Below, one piece after another: positions 11,080-22,920 of a DNA stretch of 64,000 nucleotides. This stretch comes from Mercenaria mercenaria. Taxonomy: Eukaryota; Mollusca; Bivalvia; Venerida; Veneridae. Where the stretch lies: NCBI RefSeq assembly GCF_021730395.1, contig NC_069363.1:56601001-56665000 (forward strand), written 5' to 3'. Position 1 is the first letter of the stretch. Each line of letters opens with the position of its first letter. A program made the position numbers and the translations under genes. Below the pieces are notes generated by a model. It was not told the origin of the DNA. It searched no databases and worked only from the letters and a program-made list of their open reading frames with translations.

Positions 11080-12030
11080 CGTGTTAAAAACTCAAAACTG
11101 CGTCGCCAACAATTTATGATCAATGGATGGACTATTTTAGAATTGATAAAAAAGAAAAACATCAAAATAAATATGCGAAAGTTTGGAAAATTTAGTTACT
11201 TCACGAACAATGGATAATTTTTAGTCATCTATATATGCGACAATATACGATCTTAGTTATACCTTTAATCTTAAGGCTGTTTATGGTTTACTGGACACAG
11301 GACTTATTTTGAATAACATTCGCAAGATTCCATATGATTTTAATGCACTGAATTTCTGCCGGCGACAATGCGCAGCGGCGGGTAGTAAAATTGTAAAAAA
11401 AAAAGTTTTAACATATATAAAATTATATTATATATTAATCATATCTCATTTTCATTTCCAGTGCAAAACCCAGCTATAATTAGGTAGTTATTATTTTGAT
11501 CAAATGTAGTTTTTGTTAATTTTCTGTTGGTCTATATTTATCTAAAATTACATTCAACGTACCCATTGATTTAACTGTCAGAGATGCACGGAGATATTTA
11601 GCTACATGTCTTTAACAAACTGGAAGTAAAGTTTGTCCAACATCATTTTAGAGGTACATGTGCATTAACATTCACTCGAAAACAAGTGTATCTTTAATTT
11701 CTTATTTCAGAGAAGAAATTCACCTTTTGGGTCAAAATTGTTAACAATTGTAACTTTTCCAATGCAAAAAGACGCCGAACTATTCACAATAATTATGGCG
11801 ATGTCCGCGGTTTAGTGTTCTTGTGGACATATTCAAAATCAGCGTACAATTTGTCTTATTAGATTACTCAGTTTAATATGCAGTGGTTCTTACAATTCCT
11901 AAATACACCTGAAGTGTATTGCTAGATCTTTGGGAAAAGTTGCATAATTTATAAAATAAATCCACCTACTCCTGTACCAGATCGTACGGAAAAAATCAAT
12001 GTGTATGATCATTTTCTGACTGGATGTATT
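11080..12030. other. Intergenic stretch, nothing recognised
   Basis: AT-rich with no clear repeat or gene signal. Confidence 0.45.
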
Positions 12031-12034
12031 AAAC

Positions 12035-13321
12035 AACAAGAGGGCCAAGATGGCCCTAGGTCGCTCACCTGAGAAACACATCATAACAGTGTAAACATGT
12101 TTCCCAGATGACCCATATTTGAACTTGGCCTAGATTTCATCAAGGCAATCATTCTGACTAAATTTTATGAATATCCAGTGTAAAATGCAGCCCCTATTGC
12201 ATACACAAGGTTTTTCTTTAATTTGACCGGGTGACCTAGTTTTTGACCCTAGATAACCGTTATTCAAACTCAACCTTGATTTCATCCAAACAAATACTGA
12301 TCAAATGTCATGAACATCTGGTGTAAAATGCAGCCCCTACTGCATACACAAGATTTTTCTTTGATTTGACTTAGTGATCTAGTTTTTGATCCAAGATGAC
12401 CCACATTCGAACTTTACTTAGATTTCATCAAATCATTCTGACTAAAATGCATGAAGATCAATTGAAAAATACAGCCTCTATGGCATACACAATGTTTTTC
12501 TTTGATTTGACTTAGTGATCTAGTTTTTGATCCAAGATGACCCACATTCGAACTTGACTTAGATTTCATCAAATCATTCTGACCAAAATGCATGAAGATC
12601 AATTGAAAAATACAGCCTCTATGGCATACACAATGTTTTTCTTTGATTTGACCTAGTGACCTAGCTTTTGATCCCAGATGACCCATATCATAATCCTCCT
12701 GGATTTCATCAAGGCAATCATTCTGACTAAATTTTATAAATATCCAGTGTAATATGCAGCCCCTATTGCCTACACAAGGTTTTTCTTTAATTTGACTGGG
12801 TGACCTAATTTTTGACCCCAGATAACCCATATTCAAACTTGACCTAGATTTCATCCAGACAAACATTCTGATCAAATTTCATGAAGATTCAGTATATAAT
12901 GCAGTCCCTATTGCATACACAAGCTTTTTCTTTGATATGACCTAGTTTTTGATCCAAGATGACCCATATTCAAACTTGACCTAAATTTTATCAAGGCAAT
13001 CGTTCTGACCAAAATTCATGAAGATCAATTGAAAAATACAGCCTCTATCGCATATACAAGGTTTTTCTTTAATTTGACCTAGTGACCTAGTTTTTGACCA
13101 CAGATGACCCATTTTCGAAAATGGCCTAGATTTCATCAAGGTAATCATTCTGACAAAATTTCATGAAGATCAGTGGAAAAATACAGCCTCTATTGCATAT
13201 ACAATGTTTTTCTTTGATTTGACCTAGTGACCTAGTTTTTGACCCCAGATGACCCATTTTCGAACTCGGCCTAGATTTCATCAAGGTAATCATTCTGACC
13301 AAAATTCATGAAGATCAATTG
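12035..13321 (+). mobile_element. Type-1 tandem-array element, left part
   Basis: The head starts AACAAGAG, with the hairpin GGGCCA-AGA-TGGCCC and then TCGCTCACCTGAG. Decayed units of about 145 bp follow, containing TGACCTAGTGACCTAG and GATTTCATCAAG segments. The array is interrupted at 13321 by a second element of the same type and resumes at 15311. No protein is encoded; long frames here are repeat artefacts. Confidence 0.85.
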
Positions 13322-15310
13322 AACAAGAGGGCCAAGATGGCCCTAGGTCGCTCACCTAAGAAACACTCCATAACAGTGTAAAACATGTTTGACCTAGTGA
13401 TTTCATGGAAACAAATATTCTGACCAATTTTCATTAAGATTGGACCAAAAAATTGGTCTCTTGCGATAAAACAAGCATTTTCTTAGATATGACCTAGTTT
13501 TTGACCCTAGATGACCCATGTTCAAACTCGACCTAGATTTTATCAAGGCAATCATTCTGACCAAAATTCATGAAGATCAACTGAAAAATACAGCCTCTAT
13601 CACATACAGATGTTTTTTCTTTGATTTGACCAAGTGACCTAGTTTTTGACCTCAGATGACCCATATTCAAATTCGACCTAGATTTTATTAAGGCAATCAA
13701 CCTGACCAAATTTCATAAAAATCAATTGAAAAAAACAGTCTCTATCGCATACACAAGATTTTTCTTTAATTTGACCTAGTGACCTAATTTTTGACCTGAG
13801 ATAACCCATATTCAAAATCGACCTAGATTTCATCAAGGCAATCACTCTGACCAAATTTCATGAAGATCAATTGAAAAATACATCCTCTATTGCATACACA
13901 ATGTTTTTCTTCGATTTGACCTAGTGACCTAGTTTTTCATCCGAGATGACCCATTTTCGAACTCGGCCTAGATTTTATCAAGGTAATCATTCTGGCTAAA
14001 TTTCATGAAGATCAGTTGAAAAATACCGCCTCTATTGCATACACAAGGTTTTTCTTTGATTTGACCTAGTGACCTAGTTTTTGACCCGAGATGACCCATT
14101 TTCGAACTTGGTCTAACTTTCATCAAGGTAATCATTCTGACCAAAATTCATGAAGATCAATTGAAAAGTACCGCCTCTATTGCATACACAAGGTTTTTAC
14201 GTGATATGACCTAGTGACCTAGTTTTTGACCCCAGATGACCCATTTTCGAACTCGGCCTAGATTTCTTCAAGGTTATCATTCTGACCAAAATTCATGAAG
14301 ATCAATTGAAAAATACCGCCTCTATCGCATACACAAGGTTTTTCTTTGATTTAACCTAGTGACCTAGTTTTTGACCCGAGATGACCCATTTTCGAACTTG
14401 GCCTAGATTTCATCAAGGCAATCATTCTGACCAAAATTCATGAAGATCAATTGAAAAATACCGCCTCTATCGCATACACAAGGTTTTTCTTTGATTTGAC
14501 CTAGTGACCTAGTTTTTGACCCGAGATGACCCATTTACGAACTCGGCCTAGATTTCATCAAGGCAATCATTCTGACCAAAATTCATGAAGATGAATTGAA
14601 AAATACAGCCTCTATCGCATACACAAGGTTTTTCTTTGATTTGACCTAGTGACCTAGTTTTTGACCCCAGATGTCCCATTTTAGAACTCGGCCTAGATTT
14701 CATCAAGGTTATCATTCTGACCAATATTCATGAAGAAGAATTGAAAAATACAGCCTCTATCGCATACACAAGGTTTTTCTTTGATTTGACCTAGTGACCT
14801 AGTTTTTGATCCGAGATGACCCATTTTCGAACTCGGCTTAGATTTCATCAAGGTTATCATTCTGACCAATATTCATGAAGATTAATTGAAAAATACCGCC
14901 TCTATCGCATACACAAGGTTTTTCTTTGATTTGACCTAGTGACCTAGTTTTTGACCCGAGATGACCCATTTTCGAACTCGGCCTAGATTTCATCAAAGTT
15001 ATCATTCTGACCAATATTCATGAAGATTAAATGAAAAATACAGCCTCTATCGCATACACAAGGTTTTTCTTTGATTTGACCTAGTGACCTAGTTTTTGAC
15101 CCGAGATGACCCATTTTCGAACTCGGCCTAGATTTCATCAAGGTTATCATTCTGACCAATATTCATGAAGATTAATTGAAAAATACAGCCTCTATTGCAT
15201 ACACAAGCTAAATGTTGACAGACGACAGACGACAGACGACAGACGACGGACGACAGACGCCGGACATCGAGCGATCAGAAAAACTCACCTGAGCATTGCT
15301 CAGGTGAGCT
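13322..15310 (+). mobile_element. Type-1 tandem-array element, nested complete copy
   Basis: Complete copy. Head: AACAAGAG with the hairpin GGGCCA-AGA-TGGCCC. Array: 145-bp units (AGGTTTTTCTTTGATTTGAC recurs at 14481, 14626, 14771 and 14916), more uniform towards the 3' side. A GACAGACGAC-rich tract follows at 15217-15265, then a 3' hairpin at 15284-15308 (CTCACCTGAGCA, T, TGCTCAGGTGAG) and CTAAAA. The host reads CAATTG before and AAAAATACAGCC after, exactly the uninterrupted unit sequence, so the insertion is clean and without a visible target-site duplication. This resembles bivalve pearl and Helentron-related elements (inference). Confidence 0.88.
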
Positions 15311-15456
15311 AAAAATACAGCCTCTATCGCATACACATAGTTTTTCTTTAATTTGACCTAGTGACCTAGTTTTTGACACCAGATGACCCATTTTTTAAAC
15401 TTGGCCTAGATTTCATCAAGCTTATCATTCTGACCAAAATTCATGAAGATCAATTA
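15311..15456 (+). mobile_element. Type-1 element, right part after the nested insertion
   Basis: One more 145-bp unit of the outer element. It is itself interrupted after CAATT by the head of a different tandem-array element. Confidence 0.8.
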
Positions 15457-16090
15457 AACAATAGGGTCATGATGACCCTGGATCGCTCACCTGAGTAATA
15501 TGAGCTACATGTTTCAAATGTAAAACTGATGGTAAAATATTAAGAAAGTCAGTAGGTCACATTCATGGTCAATGAAATTCAGTTTTACGATGCTGTATCT
15601 TAAAAAACAAGAAAGTAGGTCAGTAGGTCAAGGTCACAATCAAGTGACATCATATTACTTGGGGTCATCAGGTAATTATAATTAAATAGTCTTGGAAATA
15701 GGATCAGATGATTTTTTAAGTATTTTTCCTATTTAACTCACATAATAACTAAGTGACCCCAGGACGGGGCCTCTTTTAGCCCCAGGGGCATAATTTAAAC
15801 AATTTTGGTATAGGACTACTAGACAATGCATCATACCAAATATCAAAAGCCTAGGTTGTATGGTTTCTGACAAGAAGATTTTTACAGCTTTTTCCTATAT
15901 AAGTCTATATAAAACTTGGGACACCCAGGGCAGGGCCTCTTTTCATCCCAGGGGTATAATTTGAACAATTTTGGTTGAGGACCATAAGACAATGCTATAA
16001 ACCAAATATCAAAGGTCTAAGAGTTGTGGTTTCAGACAAGAAGATTTTCAAACTTTTTTCCCTATATAAGTCTATGTAAAACTTGCGATA
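15457..16090 (+). mobile_element. Type-8 tandem-array element, 3' end unclear
   Basis: The head is AACAATAG with the hairpin GGGTCA-TGA-TGACCC and TCGCTCACCTGAG. Units of about 165 bp carry GGGGCCTCTTTTAGCCCC-like text (15768 and 15933) and GACAAGAAGATTTT. No clear 3' hairpin was found. Confidence 0.72.
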
Positions 16091-16429
16091 TAAGCCTGTT
16101 GGCATGAGTCCCGTCGGAATCCAGCGTCAATGTCGAGCGCTCGAATTAAGATTGACAAGCTGTCAAGATAAAATGTCTTGTGATCAACGTTATCTCGATT
16201 GCTAGACATCTTGTGTCGTAGCTTCGCATTATGACATGGTGACAATATTTATGGTCTCATGATGTGTATTAGCTTTATTCGTTTATATTTTACATGGATA
16301 AACAGCCATATAATTATGAAAACTTGATTAATACTGACAGATCAGCTGGACAAGACTTTTTTAGTGTGCACAAAAATTCCTTTTAGAATACTGTTCATCT
16401 GTGAAAAATATATTATGTACAATTTATTT

Positions 16430-16911
16430 ATTGCATGGTGGCATGTCCTATTCTCAGTCTAGTGGTCACTACGACTTTGCCATTTGCCATACTGAAAGGA
16501 AAGAGTAATGGTCACCTACTGACCACAGACATTTATCCTACAAAGTTTGTGAACTGTAGGCCAAAGCGTTATTGAGCTTACTGAGCTGAAACTGTGATGT
16601 ATCTCAAGTTCACTGTGACCTTTGACCTTCTGAGTCCAAAATCTGTCGAGGTCATCCACTGAACAGGCAATCATCCTATGAGGTTTGAAGGTTGTAGGCA
16701 AAAGGGTCACAAGTTACTGAGGGTCTCAAGGTCATGTGACCTTGAACTTTGACCTAGTAGCCCCAAAACAATAGAGGTCATCTGCTCACCAGAGGCAATC
16801 ATCTTACGATGTTTATGTACAGTAGGCCAAAGCATTCTTTATGTTTTGAGTTGAGACCATTTTCAGTCTCAAGGTCATTGTGACCTTGATCTTTGACCCA
16901 CTAAACCCTAA
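16430..16911 (+). repeat. Older tandem array (TCATCTACTGACC family), left part
   Basis: Diverged units of about 150 bp contain GGTCATCTACTGACC, GGCAATCATCCTATGA, TGTAGGCCAAAGCATTC and CTCAAGGTCACTGTGACCTT. A type-1 element interrupts it at 16912. Confidence 0.7.
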
Positions 16912-18451
16912 AACAAGAGGGTCAAGATGGCCCTAGGTCGCTCACCTAAGAAACACACCATAACAGTGTAAAACATGTTTGACCTAGTGATTTCATGGAA
17001 ACAAATATTCTGACCAATTTTCATTAAGATTGGACCAAAAAATTGGTCTCTTGCGATAAAACAAGCATTTTCTTAGATATGACCTAGTTTTTGACCCTAG
17101 ATGACCCATGTTCAAATTCGACCTAGATTTTATCAAGGCAATCATTCAGACCAAAATTCATGAAGATCAATTGAAAAATACAGCCTCTATCACATACACA
17201 AGTTTTTTCTTTGATTTGACCAAGTGACCTAGTTTTTGACCTCAGATGACCCATATTCAAATTCGACCTAGATTTCATTAAGGCCATCATCCTGACCAAA
17301 TTTCATAAAAATCAATTGAAAAAAACAGTCTCTATCGCATACACAAGATTTTTCTTTAATTTGACCTAGTGACCTAGTTTTTGATCTCAGATAACCCATA
17401 TTTAAGCTCGACCTAGATTTCATCAAGGCAATCACTCTGACCAAATTTCATGAAGATCAATTGAAAAATACATCCTCTATTGCATACACAATGTTTTTCT
17501 TCGATTTGACCTAGTGACCTAGTTTTTGATCCCAGATGACCCATTTTCGAACTCGGCCTAGATTTTATCAAGGTAATCATTCTGGCTAAATTTCATGAAG
17601 ATCAGTTGAAAAATACAGCCTCTATCGCATACACAAGGTTTTTCCTTGATTTGACCTAGTGACCTAGTTTTTGACCCCAGATGACCCATTTTCGAACTCG
17701 GCCTAGCTTTCATCAAGGTAATCATTCTGACCAACATTCATGAAGATCAATTGAAAAATACCGCCTCTATCGCATACACATAGTTTTTCTTTGATTTGAC
17801 CTAGTGACCTAGTTTTTGACCCGAGATGTCCCATTTTCGAACTCGGCCTAGATTTCATCAAGGTTATCATTCTGACCAATATTCATGAAGAATAATTGAA
17901 AAACACAGCCTCTATCGCATACACAAGGTTTTTCTTTGATTTGACCTAGTGACCTAGTTTTTGACCTGAGATGACCCATTTTCGAACTCGGCCTAGAATT
18001 CATCAAGGCAATCATTCTGACCAATATTCATGAAGATCAATTGAAAAATACAGCCTCTATCGCATACACAAGGTTTTTCTTTGATTTGACCTAGTGACCT
18101 AGTTTTTGACCCGAGATGACCCATTTTTGAACTCGGCCTAGATTTCATCAAGGTTATCATTCTGACCAACATTCATGAAGATTAATTGAAAAATACAGCC
18201 TCTACCGCATACACAAGGTTTTTCTTTGATTTGACCTAGTGACCTAGTGTTTGACCCGAGATGACCCATTTCCGAACTTGGCCTAGATTTCATCAAGGTT
18301 ATCATTCTGACCAACATTCATGAAGATTAATTGAAAAATACAGCCTCTATCGCATACACAAGCTAAATGTTGACAGACGACGGATGACAGACGACAGACG
18401 CCGGACTTGAGCGATCAGAAAAAACTCACCTGAGCATTGCTCAGGTGAGCT
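16912..18451 (+). mobile_element. Type-1 tandem-array element, third copy
   Basis: Complete copy: head AACAAGAG, with GGGTCA-AGA-TGGCCC pairing through a G-T wobble, then 145-bp units in nearly the same order as the copy at 13322, a GACAGACG tract at 18372-18400, the 3' hairpin CTCACCTGAGCA-T-TGCTCAGGTGAG and CTAAAA. It sits inside the older TCATCTACTGACC array. Confidence 0.87.
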
Positions 18452-18750
18452 AAAAATATAATTCATCTACTGACCATAGGCAATCATCCTATGAAGTTAC
18501 TTAGTGGGAATTGTTTTCAGTCTCAAGGTTAATAAGAACTTGACCTTTTGTGCTACTAACCCTCAAAACAATAGGGGTCATTTAATAACCACAGACAAAC
18601 ATACCATTATGTTTGACCATTTTGAGACCAAGCATTCTATAGTTATTGAGCCGAAACCGAATGGTCTGCAGATCCACCAACAATGAGTAAAACAATAAAC
18701 CCCTCTTCTTAGAAGTGGGGTGGGGGTGCATAAAAATGTCTGCTCCTCAC
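18452..18750 (+). repeat. Older tandem array, right part
   Basis: It resumes with ATTCATCTACTGACCATAGG and continues for about two units. It ends in a CCCTCTTCTTAGAAGTGGGG hairpin-like stretch near 18699-18720, which may be the 3' terminus of this older element. Confidence 0.6.
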
Positions 18751-18766
18751 CAAGACTTACCCTAAT

Positions 18767-19074
18767 GGTAGGTTTGTTGTTTGTTTGTTTTGGGTTTAAT
18801 GCCGTTTTCCAACAGTATTTCAGTCATGTAACGGTGGGCAGTTAACCTAACCAGTGTTCCTGGATTCTGTACCAGTACAAACCTGTTCTCCGCAAGTAAC
18901 TGCCAACTTCCCCACATGAATCAGAGGTGGAGGACTAATGATTTTAGACACAATGTCGTTTATCAAATAGTCACGGAGAACATACGCCCCGCCCGAGGAT
19001 CGAACTCACGACCCCGCGATCCGTAGACCAACGCTCTACCTACTGAGCTAAGCGGGCGGGCGGTAGGTTTGTTG
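18767..19074 (-). mobile_element. tRNA-derived SINE, type A, copy 1
   Basis: Read on the minus strand it starts GCCCGCTTAGCTCAGTAGGT, with an A box (TAGCTCAGTAGG), and has a B box in GAGTTCGATCCTCG. The body ends in AACAAAC-rich sequence. It is flanked by perfect 13-bp target-site duplications, GGTAGGTTTGTTG, at 18767-18779 and 19062-19074. Confidence 0.92.
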
Positions 19075-19562
19075 ATATGTGTGGCAAAAGGTGAGACGAT
19101 ACTGTGGCAAAAGGTGAGACAATACTGTGATATTAATGCATATGCCTTAAAACTTGGAAGAAAGCAAACACAGGCAAGTACAACAGCCTTCCCTATTCTC
19201 TGAATATATTTGAGCTCAAAAGTTATAGACGGCATAACAAAAATGGCACACAAAATTTGAACTCAGTAGTGTGACCTAAACTTTTGTGAGAAAGTCTTGC
19301 ATTATCTTTAAAACAGCCAAGTTCACTAGATATCCATCAATGTATAAAACAGTTATTGACAGGACATAAAAAACTACCTAAAATCTTAGACCTCCTAAGA
19401 TTGTTCTTGGCTTTAGATCTAGACGACAGACTCTTGCAGTCCTTATGGGGATAATATGCACATGTCCAATTCATGTTTATGATGTATACAAAGTTTCAAT
19501 TGGATGGAAAGTGTAAGCATTGAGTTCACAATGTTCTGATGTTGTTGCAATATTTTGATTTG

Positions 19563-19806
19563 TTTTTGTTGAGTTTAGAGTGATGTTTATACTATTTATG
19601 TCATATGGCAACTTTTGATGGTAAATGAAGACTCCAGGTGCCCCTCTGGGCATTATTTCATCAAGGGCAAGCAGCTTGGTAGAACCACCAATCTTCCGTA
19701 AGCCAGCTAGATGGCTTCCTCACATGAAAAATTCTACACCCCAAGTGTGATTTCGAGCCCCTATTGTTGAGGTGCAAATGATTTGAAGTCAGCAACCTCA
19801 ATCATT
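19563..19806 (-). mobile_element. tRNA-derived SINE, type B, degenerate copy
   Basis: It shares GTAAGCCAGCTAGATGGCTT and CCTCACATGAA with the clearer copy at 31341, in the same orientation. The tRNA-like end has largely decayed. Confidence 0.7.
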
Positions 19807-19850
19807 GCTAATGTCCATTTCATGTTGATGAAGTATACAAAGCTTCATTT

Positions 19851-20085
19851 GAGCCGTGCCATGAGAAAACCAACATAGTGGGTATGCGACCAGCAAGGAT
19901 CCAGACCAGCCTGCGCATCCGCGCAGTCTGGTCAGGATCCATGCTGTTCACTTTTAAAGCCTACTGTAATTAGAGAAACCATTAGCGAACAGCATGGATC
20001 CTGACCAGAGTGCGCGGATGCGCAGGCTGGTCTGGATCCATGCTGGTCGCAAACCCACTATGTTGATTTTCTCATGGTGCGGCTC
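19851..20085. mobile_element. Palindromic MITE, copy 3
   Basis: Complete copy starting GAGCCGTGCCATGAGAAAAC and ending with the reverse complement. It is flanked by ATTT on both sides, a likely 4-bp target-site duplication. Confidence 0.9.
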
Positions 20086-20260
20086 ATTTCATTCACATGG
20101 AAACTGTAGGAGTTGAGTACAAAATGGTCTGATGTAATACTTCTATGTCCAAAGAAGGGGAAATAACCCAGTAAAAATTATACGACATGAAAATCCTGAA
20201 AAATATGTGCATGTCCACTTCATATTGATAAAAGTATACCAAAAGGACCATAACTCCAGA

Positions 20261-21851
20261 AACAAGAGGACCATGATGGTCCTGAATCGCTCACCTCTTC
20301 CCACATGACCCAGTTTTGAGTATGACATCGTTTTTTCTATTATTTGACATAGTGACCTAGTTTTGAACTTGACCTAGGTATTATCAAGATAAAAATTCTG
20401 ACCAATTTTCATGAAGATCCATTGAAAAATATGGTCTCTAGAGAGGTAACAAGGTTTTTCTATTATTTGACCTACTGACCTAGTTTTCGAAGGTACGTGA
20501 CCCTGTTTTGAACTTTATCTAGATATCATCAAGGTGAACATTCTCACTAGTTTTCATGAAGATCTCATGAAAAATATGGCCTCTACAGAGGTCACAAGGT
20601 TTTTCTATTTTTATACCTACTGGCCTAGTTTTTGACCGCACGTGACCCGGTTTCGAAACTGACCTAGATATCATCAAGGTGAACATTCAGATTAATTTTC
20701 ATGAAGATCCATTGAAAAATATGGCCTCTAGAGAGGTCAAAATATTTTAACAATTTTAGACCTACTGACCTAGTTTTTTAACGCAGTTGACCCAGTTTCA
20801 AACCTGACCTAGATATCATCAAGATGAACATTCAGACCAACTTTCATACAGTTCCCATGATAAATATGGCCTCTGGAGAGGTCACAAGGTTTTTTTTTTA
20901 TTATTTGACCTACTGACCTAGATTTTTAAGGCATGTGACCCAGTTTCAAACTTGACCTAGATATCATCAAGGTGAACATTCTAACCAATTTTCATGAAGA
21001 TCCATTCACAAGTATGGCCTCTAGAGTGGTCACAAGGTTTTTCTATTTTTAGAACTACTGACCTAGTTTTTGATCGCAGTTGACCCAGTTTCGAAAGTGA
21101 CCTAGATATCATCAAGATGAACATTCAGACCAATTTTCATACAGATCCCATGAAAAATACAGCCTTTAGAGAGGTCACAAGGTTTTTCTATTATTTGACC
21201 TACTGACCTAGTTTTTGAAGGCATGTGACCCACTTTCGTATTTGACCTAGATATCATCAAGATGAATATTCAGACCAACTTTCATACAGATCCCATGAAA
21301 AATATGGCCTCAAGAGAGGTCACAAGGTTTTTCTATTATTTGACCTACTGACTTAGTTTTTGATGGCACGTGACCCACTTTCGAACTTGACCTAGATATC
21401 ATCAAGATGAACACTCGGACCAACTTTCATACAGATCCCATGAAAAATATGGCCTTTAGAGAGGTCAAAAGGTTTTTCTTTTATTTGACCTACTGACCTA
21501 GTTTTTGAATGCACATGACCCAGTTTCGAACCTGACCTAGATATCATCAAGGTGAACGTTCTGACCAATTTTCATGAAGATCTTGTGAAATATATGGCCT
21601 CTAGAGAGGTCACAAGGTTTTTCTATTTTTAGACCTACTGACCTAGTTTTTGATGGCACGTGACCCAGTTTCGAACTTGACCTAGATATCATCAAGATGA
21701 ATATTCTGACCAACTTTCATAAAGATCCCATGAAAAATGTGACCTCTAGAGTGGTCACAAGCAAAAGTTTACGGACGCAAGCATGGACGCACTGACGACG
21801 GACACTGCGCGATCACAAAAGCTCACCTTGTCACTTTGTGACAGGTGAGCT
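20261..21851 (+). mobile_element. Type-2 tandem-array element, copy A
   Basis: The head is AACAAGAG with the hairpin AGGACCA-TGA-TGGTCCT and TCGCTCACCTCTTCC. About ten units of 145 bp follow (GACCTACTGACCTAG, GTGACCCAGTTTCGAACTTG, GATATCATCAAG, TGGCCTCTAGAGAGGTCACA), then an ACGGACG-like tract and a 3' hairpin, CTCACCTTGTCAC-TTT-GTGACAGGTGAG, before CTAAAA. The first units are distinct from the middle ones and appear in the same order in all five copies. Confidence 0.9.
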
Positions 21852-22920
21852 AAAAATAACTTCGTACATGAAAGTCTTGAAAATAGGCACATGTCAACTT
21901 TATGTTTATGATGCGTACAAAGTTTCATCTCAACTGTATGGGAACAGTAGAAGTTGTGTAGACAAGAAAGTGTGATGGACAGTTCAAACACTGTAATTAT
22001 GCTTTCCAGGTCTCCAACAATCAATTTCCGACACTTAAGTCACAACAATATGAACATGTCCACTTAAATGTTGATGACTTTAATTTCAGTTGGATAAAGA
22101 CTACAGGACAAGTTCAAGTCTCTTTTCAGAAATGTAACTGTCCAAACAAGAATAGCAAACTGTCACACTATATGCCAAGTACACCAAATCACTTTTGATG
22201 TTAAAAATGTTTATTGAGCAGCCTAGTTGTCAATTTTTTAATCTCAACTAATTTCAATGTGACAAATATCCACATGGTTAACAAACTTGGCCAAGATAGT
22301 ATGCCCATACGCATTCTATGTTTGGTGAACACTGGATTAGAACTGCTTATTAAGTGGGCACCTCAATTCAAAGTAATTCAAGGGAAATAACTCCAGAACT
22401 TGTTCAACATATTTTGCTCAAACAAATTAGAGACATAACTCCATAAAAATTTGGTTATAACTTGACTGAGATACCATCCCATAAACACTATGGTCTAATG
22501 GAAAAGAACTGCTCAAGTTAGAGAGCAGGGACAGATAATTTTTCAGATTTTGAGCAACTCAAAGGCCATAAATCCAGAGACTTGGATCTTACTGATTATC
22601 AAAGTTGGTCAAGACATAATGTCCATTAACATGGTGATCCAGTCTGTTGAACAATGGATTAAAACTACTCTAGTTAGACAGCTGACACTGTCAGTTTTCA
22701 CAATTTTTAGAAATTTAAGGGTCATAACTCTAGACCATCTGGGACAAGCCATCTAGTTTATGAATATGGCATAGATATTATGCCCATAAGATATTGTAAG
22801 TTTGTGTAAGAACTGTTCAAAGTTTTAGAGCAGATAACTTCAGTGAATGCCACCCTCTGCAACAGGTGATCACATATGCCCAGTTTTCACAGGCATATAA
22901 AATGAACCATAACTACAGAA

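Noticed and set aside
12414-12875. 153-residue minus-strand open frame with repeated phrases
   Set aside because: It is the translation of three successive array units; the peptide repeats because the DNA repeats, and other units in the same array carry stops.
12035-15310. CRISPR-like array
   Set aside because: Units of 145 bp are contiguous without unique spacers, and the genome is eukaryotic.
18987-19060. tRNA gene on the minus strand
   Set aside because: A and B boxes are present, but it is the head of a SINE with flanking target duplications and a conserved body.
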